A stretch of 64,000 nucleotides of DNA. Origin: Ctena decussata (taxonomy: Eukaryota > Mollusca > Bivalvia > Lucinida > Lucinidae). Shown here piece after piece: positions 12,401 to 21,400 of the stretch. Below the pieces are notes generated by a model. The model saw nothing but the letters and a program-made list of their open reading frames with translations. It was not told the DNA's origin and ran no database searches. The position numbers were made by a program, and so were the translations under genes. The DNA is taken from positions 5,587,501 through 5,651,500 of the forward strand of contig OZ022498.1 in the NCBI GenBank assembly GCA_963989385.1, given 5' to 3'. Within the stretch, counting starts at the first letter, position 1. Each line of letters begins with the position of its first letter.

Positions 12401-15400
12401 GATATTTAGCCTTAGCAACCGCATAGCAACGACTTTGTACGTGGCTTTATGAATACGGCCCCTGTATCTAAAGTCCAAATATCAACTAAATCCATCATGG
12501 CAATGTCAGACTGTTTTCAGAAATGTCTAACCAAAACTTTTAACATAAAATTCCATTTCCTAGTAAATGACTTTGACTATAAGGTCACTAAGCAAGCATG
12601 CACATTATACAAAAGGTTTATTAGATAGGCTTCTCTAATACAGGTTAGACAGGGCGTTTTAACTCTTGTCTAATTATACACTTTATAAAAGTTCTGCTCT
12701 AGGACAGACCCTGGTAGTGTGGGTATTTCATAATCAGATCACCTCTGCCCTGACCCTTTGATTTTATGTCTCTCTTCAGCATATGCCATCTTTAAGGAGC
12801 CCTATAATTTCTCTCCACAAGTTGGTTCATTTGAAATTCTGCCCACCCGAGATTCACGCCATAAGCAAGTGCTTAGACAAGTAGTCATTGAGAACCCTAT
12901 ATTTTGGTGCCTGTTTGTGGATCTAGTCTTTCCTATGGGGCTCATTGGAGATGCATCTTGGTATGTGGTGTTTATTACTGCTTCATCTATAGAATATTTA
13001 CCATAAAAGTTCTAAAAATTGGAACACGTGAGAGAAGTATGGTATAACATGGAATTAAATTACATGTACTTGGGAGTAGTTGTTTGTTTGAGAACATCAG
13101 AAGATTTGAGTGAAAGAAATTCAGTTTGTAATGTCATTGAAAAATTGGCTGCAATGCCAATGACACCATAGATTTGTTACCATAGCAACAATGGAATTAC
13201 CAACTTTTGTGCTAAGTACTTTGGTAGACTTCCGTCTAGATGGTGTCACTTTGACATCAATATGAACTGTTTGTTGTGATGGTGTTTGCCATGCTTTGCC
13301 AATTTTTCAATGCCATCACAAACTGAAATTCTTTCAACTGAACTTTCAGATTTTCTAAAAAAGAATAACTATTCTCACATCATTTAATTCCATGTTGTAG
13401 CAACGCATCCACAGGATGCAGATGGAATGGAAACATAGATCCTGAACAAACTGCTCCTATAGGAGCAGTCTGATCTGGATCTGCAATGTTGATCAGACCT
13501 GTCTATCCTAATACTTAGAATTTTTAGGGCGAGGTATGTCATACACTTCAATGTTTTCCTATATTTTTCACAAGGAAGACAACAGTAACAGAATAGTATT
13601 TGCTCTCCTGGGCCCAGTTGTTCAAAACTAATGAGGTCGTTAGTTAACAAGACTTTAAATTTCCAGATGTATTGCATGCAAAAACTGCCACTTTTTAGCG
13701 ATAAAATGTCAAATCCTTTTGCAGTGCAAAAGCTCCTCACAATTTATTTGCAAAAAATATTACAGCAACTGATTTTGTGTGTACTGTCCCAGCAAGCACA
13801 TGATGTCAAAGTGACATCGTATTGAAGTCAGTGTGACATCATCTTGTTGCACCAACTTCAATATGAGGTCATTTACATGTTGTGTGCCCGCTGGAGTAAG
13901 ACTCAACAAATCCTCTATTAAAGACTTTGTTAACTTAATGACACTTGAACAACTGGGCCCATGTAGTTAAATTCAGTCTCTTAGGAAGGCTACTAGTGAA
14001 GAAAGGAAGTTGATCTATAGAAGCTATAGTCTGTTCTTAAGGTGAATGGATACACCATGTTTTTCTGCCATTTTTCAAAGGACGTCAAAAATCAAAGGAA
14101 GTCAATTTTTGACTTTGCTGGGTGACAAAACTCTTCTAAAAAGGTGGTCTACTCTTAGAGAATTTGCTCCTGAAGGAGCAGGGGCCATATTTATAAAACC
14201 ACTTAAGTCGTTGCTATGCTGTTGCTAGGGCTGAATTTCTATCAAGGAGAATTCCTACAACTGTGAAATTAGCTCTGGGGGAACAGTCTTTTAGACTGTT
14301 CCTCCAGAGCAAATTTCATAGTTGTAGAGAATCTCCTTCATAGAAAATTAGCCATAGCAACTGCATAGCAACCATTTAAGTCGTTTTATAAATATGGTCC
14401 CAGATACTCTCCTTTAAGAGTTTACCTCCATTGAGAAGGGAGGCAAGATGAAAAACAGAAAACAGCAGAGTTGCTTCCCATTCACCTTTAATGAGTTGTC
14501 CCAATGTAGGAGGCAGAAACTTCAAGGTCAGATCAGTCAGACTGATTTCCCTTACATGTACCTTCATGTTTCCCCTCATTTTTACACAGGAAAACAATTT
14601 TAATGACTCCTTGTCTGTCTCCCTGGAAGATGAAGCTGCTTCAAAATGGGGTCTTCTCTTAAAAGAAAGAATTTGCTTACCAGGGATCAAATTCTTTTCT
14701 GTAGGAGTTGATCCACATTGAGAAGGGGGGGTTGGTGGGGGTGGGGGGGGAGGTGGAAATGACAGTGGCAGAGTTGCTTCCCCTGAATATGTACCTGTTC
14801 ACCTTAAGTCCATCTTTGTGATTATTCTCTTTATTTTTAGCCTTGACCTCAAGGCTATCTAACATTTGGAAAAACAAATAAAATACAAATTTGGGGAGCA
14901 AAAATACTGAATTAGTATAAGTAAATCAATATACCGGTACTTATAATTAGATCTACTTTCCTTGTGGGGAATTTATATGATATACTTACTACACAATTTA
15001 AATTTCCATTAATTTGTGTGTATGTGACATTTCAAGCCTTTAAGGCCCACAGATGTTAAACTTCCTTTTGCTTATTTGAGAAATTTTCTGATTGAGATAT
15101 TTAAGCAGCGAAATAATGAGGTATTAATTAGCATTATTGAATTTTGAATTGCACTTTAACAATGTTCATATTTGGGATTGCATATTACTTCGGAAATTAA
15201 ACCACCTACAAAATTATATTCTGTTAAATACTTGCACTTTATAATTGTATCTGAGAAAAAAAAAACGACAACAAAAAAAAAAACCCTTCATATCTGCTTT
15301 GGCACTGCATAGATGACCTCTGTATTTATATTAGTACTGCTTTGCACATTTATTATTGTATGACTAAGTGTAACAAATATTCATTGCTGAAAGATTTATG

Positions 15401-18400
15401 TCTCACCTGCAACTAGCAGAAGACAGTATTTTCTAGTGTTGTTGTTGTCATCTGTGCAAGTTTTCATTGAGTTTTCTGTTTTAGCTTTGTCTTTTGACAA
15501 TGATTGATTGATTGATTGATTGACTTGTTGTTTAACGTCCACGGTAAACACATATGGTCATGTCGGGACGGTCAGTTAACCTAACCACACTATTCCTGGG
15601 CAGGCTTAGACCTCCTAAGCGGTTAACCAGTACTAAGTGCAGATACTTTCGCCAGTAACTGACAACTGCCCTTCTTGAATCAGTGGAAGGAGAAACGAAA
15701 GCATGTGGCCAGACCGGGTTTCGAACCCAGGACCTCTGACTTATGAGTCAGGTGCCCTACCGATTGCGCTACGCGGCCCGGTTCTTTTGACAATGATCAT
15801 ACATGCAAAACATAGCATTCCATGGCTTCTTTCAGCTCAGGAGGCATAGACAGCCCTTATCTACACAAAGTAAAGAATGTCAGATACCACTGAGATACTG
15901 CAAAAAGATACCGTGAAGATGGTGCCAACCCAGTTAGCTGATAAGCTGCAAATTAAGGGGTCGTAGGTTGACGCCATCTTTACAGATGGAAACAACTTTT
16001 GTGACTTCTTGTTTGTTGCCCAGGACAGTCTAGCCCATTCACAATGGGATCTACTCTTAAAGAAAAGAATTTGCTCCTAAGGGAGCAAATTCTTTACTTA
16101 AGAGTTGACCCCTATTTAGATGAGAGGCAAAAATGAAAATGGCAGAGTTGCTTCCCTTGAAAGTGTACCCATTCTTATTCAGCAAGCTGTGTACATAATC
16201 TATCTCTTACATGTGGGTTTGTAAGGTGCCTGTAATAATCTTGTGCTCTGGACTGTCTCTCATTTTAAAGAAATTTGACTGTGCAAGTAAATACAGTGTC
16301 ATTAGTAGCGGGATCTGGCAGAGTGCATTTTTTCCTACAACAGTTATACAAGTCACACTGAAATATTTAGTGATCTGTCCTCCAACATCATATGTTTATC
16401 AGTGATAATTCACTGGTAAAGAAAAATTATTTCTTAATTGAAAATAAGCATTTGCAAACATATTCCATTTTACAGTACCTTATTTATTTGGTTATAAGAC
16501 TGGAGTATATCCTTCCAAAATTACTGCAAATATGTAAATTAGTCTTGTGTAATTCAGCTATATTATGCGGTTTTCTTTCTCAAACGAACCTCAAAGATCT
16601 AGATCCATCTTGTAAGATAGCTCTAGATCTTTGAGATTGTTTTGGAAGAGAAAACCCCTTCTTATAACTGAATAAATATGTATATGTTTTCTCCCCTAGG
16701 TCTGACATATACGTGGAAGCAGATGCTATGGTTTCTCCAGTAAATGGGACAACAGGGGTCTATATTGCTGCCAGGATCAACAAAGGGGGCTGTTCCTCAT
16801 TTGCAGCAGAAGGGGTCTTCTTCTTTGTCTTTCCACAGACAAAGACCTTTGGGGTTTATGGAGACCTGGGCAAGTATTGTTAATATTGAGCCACAACACA
16901 AGAAACCAACAAAGTGGCATGTGTGTCCAGCAAAGACTCAGATCAGCCTTGACATCTCCCCAGTCTGATCAGAATCTTTGCTGAGGGGTTAAAGGGTAGC
17001 TAAGGATCTAAGCTAGCTACATGCAGACAGCAAAGACTCTGATCAGACAGGATGGATGCCCAGGTTGACCTGAGTCTTCAATAGGCGCACATGCCACTAT
17101 GTTGGTGTTGTCATGTCATGGCTCATATTTAGTATTTTTTTTCTACAATTTTGGCTTGTTTACATGAAGTTCATAGAGAGCTGTTGCAGTCATCCAAGCA
17201 TAAGCATCCTCCCAAATGATGCTGGAGTTTTTACAGAGCCCTAGATAAGAGGGAGTATTTGGTGATAATTAGGGATAATTTTTTTTAATTCTGGATAAAA
17301 AATATGTTATGACCCCTCATCTGAACTGTCTCGATAAGACGGTTCAGATGAGGGGTCACAACATACGGTTTCATTTAGAAATAAAGAAAATTATCCTTCA
17401 ATTATCATCAAATACCCCTCTTATCTAGAGCTCTGTTTCAGTAAGAGCTTTCACAAGAGTGTAGCATACTCAAAGGTTGAACATTTTACAAAAGGCAAGA
17501 TTACAGGGGGGTCTTGTTGTTTTGGTACTTCATGATGAAACTGTTGAAATTAACACTTCATGTGATAATTTTCAATAGAGCCCCAAAGCAGCAAACATAG
17601 TGAAAACTAGAGCAAGTGAGCAGGGGCTCACATATTCCCCCGGCCAGTGCCACCGCCTAATAGCATTTAACTTTAAACACAAAAATTTAACACATATAAG
17701 TTACAAATTTTAAAGTCTGTGACCTTGTCCTTTGGTCAGTAGCAGCATACAGAAGATGTCAACCAATCTGCTGCAAGCTGACAGTAAAATGAGTTATATA
17801 TCAAAAGGTTGCATTGAAGGATATCTGAAATAAAGCAATACATTGATGCAACTGTTAAAGTATGTGACATTGACCTTATGTCAGCAGCAGCATCCTGATG
17901 GTGAAGACTGTTGCAACCTAGCAGTGAACAAAGTCACATATCAAAAGGTCATATAGAAAAAGATGGGAAAATAAGCAAATAAATTAAACTTAACTCAAAA
18001 CTTCATCATGGAGAAACAAGTCTTTGACCATCACCTTGAGTCAAGGTATGTGTGGGGATGACATAGAGCAAATTTTTAGACCAATACCTATAATCACCAA
18101 ATATAAACCAAACGAAACAAAAGATTTGGATGATATGAGATCTAAAAACCTTTAACACACAAAACATATATGAAAATGTCTATGTCTGTGACCTTTACCT
18201 CTGGGTCTCAGGCATGTGTAATGTGGTACAAAATAAAACTTTGGACATATACACCAAATTGAATGAAGAGGTTGAATGATGTAATATCTTTAAATCTTTA
18301 ACACAAAACTTCAGCATGAAAAGTCTAGTCCGTGACCTTGACCTCTAGGTCACAGGCATCGGTGGGGATGGTGCAGAGTAAAGCTTTGGACCAACATCTA

Positions 18401-21400
18401 TCATCATGCCAAATGTTAGCCCACATCAACAAAGGGTATGAATTATATAGAGATCTTAAAAAACTTAAACGCAAAACTTTAATAGGAATAATCAAAGTCA
18501 GTGACCTTGACCTTTAGGCCATTGGCATGGGTGGGGGTTGTACAGAATAAAACTTTGGACCGTTATCTATCACTATGCCAAATATAAACCCAATCCATCG
18601 AAGGGTTTGAATTATATAGAGATCTTAAAAACTTTAACGCAAAACTTTAACATGAATAATCAGAGTCTGTGACCTTGACATTTGGGTCATGGGCATGGGT
18701 GGGGGTGGTACATAGTAAAACTTTGGACCATTATCTATCACCATGCCAAATATAAACTCAATCCATCAAAGGGTATGAAAATATAAGATCTCAAAAACTT
18801 TAACCCAAAACTTTTAACGCAAATATTAAGTTATGGATGGACGGACGGACAGATGGACAGACGGACGAACGGACATCAGACGAAAGCTATATACCCCTCG
18901 TCATACTTCTTATGCCGGGGGTATAATAAAAGAACCACTCAAACTGATAAAAAAAACCTTTCTTTTGACAAACATTTGTTTTGGATATCATACAGAGTTT
19001 GTCACTGCGGACCATAATCTTTAATGAAACGGTCATAACTGTTACCATAGCAAGTAAGAGACTGATTCTTGCCGTTGACATTCTCTTCAATATTACTCCT
19101 CCAAAAAAGCAGAGATGGTGTTCAAGCAGAGATTGTGCAATTATTCATGTACCAGATAGCTAAGAATCTTCATGCGTGGAGTCATTTTAACACACCAGAT
19201 ATCTCTTAGTATGACTGTGAGAATAGCAATTTTGTTTAATTAAGCGGTTCTTTTATTTTCTCTATGATTGCTGGTTTTAGGTTCTCTTCTAAACTCCTCA
19301 CATGAACTGTTAATTTCCACAGGTTTTACCATATTAATCTGCCGGGCCACGTAGCGCAATGGATAGGGCACCTGACTCATTAGTCAGAGGTCCTGGGTTC
19401 AATACCCAGTCTGGCCACATACTTTTGTTTCTCCTTCCGCTGATTCAAGAAGGGCAGTTGTCAGTTACTGGCGAACGTATGTGCACTTAGTACTGGCTAA
19501 CCGCTTAGGAGGTCTAAGCCTGCCCAGTAATAGTGTGATTAGATTAACTGACCGTCCCGACATGACCATAGCTGTTTACCATGGACGTAAAGCAAACAAT
19601 CAATCAAAACCATATTAATCTAAAAAAGTAAGATGGGTCTAGATCTTTGAGGTGGGGAAAACTTGTCTTATAACTAAATAAAAGAACAAATGACTAAATT
19701 GTGCTGTGGCTGGTAGTGTAAGTTTTTAAGTTTCTTTACAGCAAGAACACAGCATTTTCACAGTGGGACTATTAACAGTTCACAGCCATTTGAGTGGATC
19801 AACCTAGGATTGCTGGTCAAGGTAGGGTATTTGTATATCATTTTATCATTTAAATTTTGCTTTTTTAGTGCTAACATATTCAGTGTAGTGGCCCCCTATC
19901 TGTGGTCATCAGTTTAATGAGGTTCAGTGTATTTTTTTTCCATTTTGAAAGACCAAACACCAAAATTTGCCTTTGATTAGGAGTTAACAAGTTCTCTGGA
20001 GCTTTCTAAGGAATTAAAGTTTCTGTTGAGATGGTGTGATGTATAGGTTTGGTATTGCCTTATCCCTTTGACACCTTTCAAAGCCTGGACAATCACACTC
20101 TGAATAAGATTCAAACTACCACTAACGAGTGTCTGCTTGAAAAGTGGCCATATATGATGCACACAGCTCCGCATAAAAGTGTGTATTTGGTAATAATTTG
20201 GAATAATTTTACTTGCATGTGCATACAAATGTATGTAATGACCCCCCCCCCCCCCCATCTCAACTGCCTCATTGAGGCAGTTGAGATTAGGTGAGATTTG
20301 GGGGACCCCCCCCCCCAATCTCAACTGCCTCATTGAGGCAGTTGAGATTAGGTGAGATTAACCCCCCCCCCCCCCCCCCCCCCTCAATCTCAACTGCCAG
20401 GTGAGATTAGTGATCACAACATACACTTTTGTTGCGAAATAATAATGATTATCCCTGAATTACTGAATTATCAAATACTCTGAAAGGATGCATGAATTAT
20501 TACCAAACTTGCACAGTTACATCAGTGGATGGGGGAAAAACTGATTAGATTTTGGTGACCTTGACCTTGTTTTCAAGGTCACAGGAGGTCAAAGAGTGAT
20601 GAAAAATCGCTTGTCTGCACCTGAAGGAATTCAGTCTGCACCTGAAGGAATTGATGGATTTTTACCAAACTGGCACAGATATATCATTGGGAGATGGCAA
20701 AGAACTAATTAGATTTTGGTGACCTTGACCCCATTTTCAAGGTCACAGGAGGTCAAAGAGTGTTGAAAAATGGCTTGTCTGCACCATATTTCCTGAATGG
20801 ATGGATGGATTTGAAACCAAACATGCACAGATATATCACTGAGAGATGGCAATGGACTGATTAGGTTTTGGTAACCTTGACCCCATTTTCAAGGCCACAG
20901 GAGAAAAAACGTTGAAGAATTGCTGGTGTGCACCATATCTCCTGAATGAATGGATGGATTTGAACCAAACTTGCACAGATATATAATTGGGAAATGCAAA
21001 AGAACTTATTATATTTTTGTGACCTTGACCCTATTTTCAAGGTTACAGGAGGTCAAAGAATGTTGAAAAATTGCTTGTCTTTACCATATCTCCTGAATGG
21101 ATGGATGGATTTGAACCAAACTATCACAGATACATCACTGGGAAATGGAAAAGAACTGATTAAATTTTGGTGACCTTGATCTCTTTTGAAGATCGCAGAA
21201 GGTGACCTTGACCCTATTTTAAAGTCATAGGAGGTTTTAACTTGGCAGCATTTAGGGAAAATGATACTGCTGGGAAAGCGCTGGCTGGGGGACATGTGGT
21301 TTTGTAAAAAACATTTCTAGTTATCACCTTTTCATATGAAGGAAATACTGTCCAAAGGGCTCTGAAGCTGCAAACCATCAAATATCATGCATTGTCCTCT

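Noticed and set aside
12780..12960. Exon 12780-12960 as a dead duplicate of the preceding exon
   Set aside because: Intact acceptor and donor, an open frame with matching phases and retained GALC motifs argue against decay, although expression is unproven.
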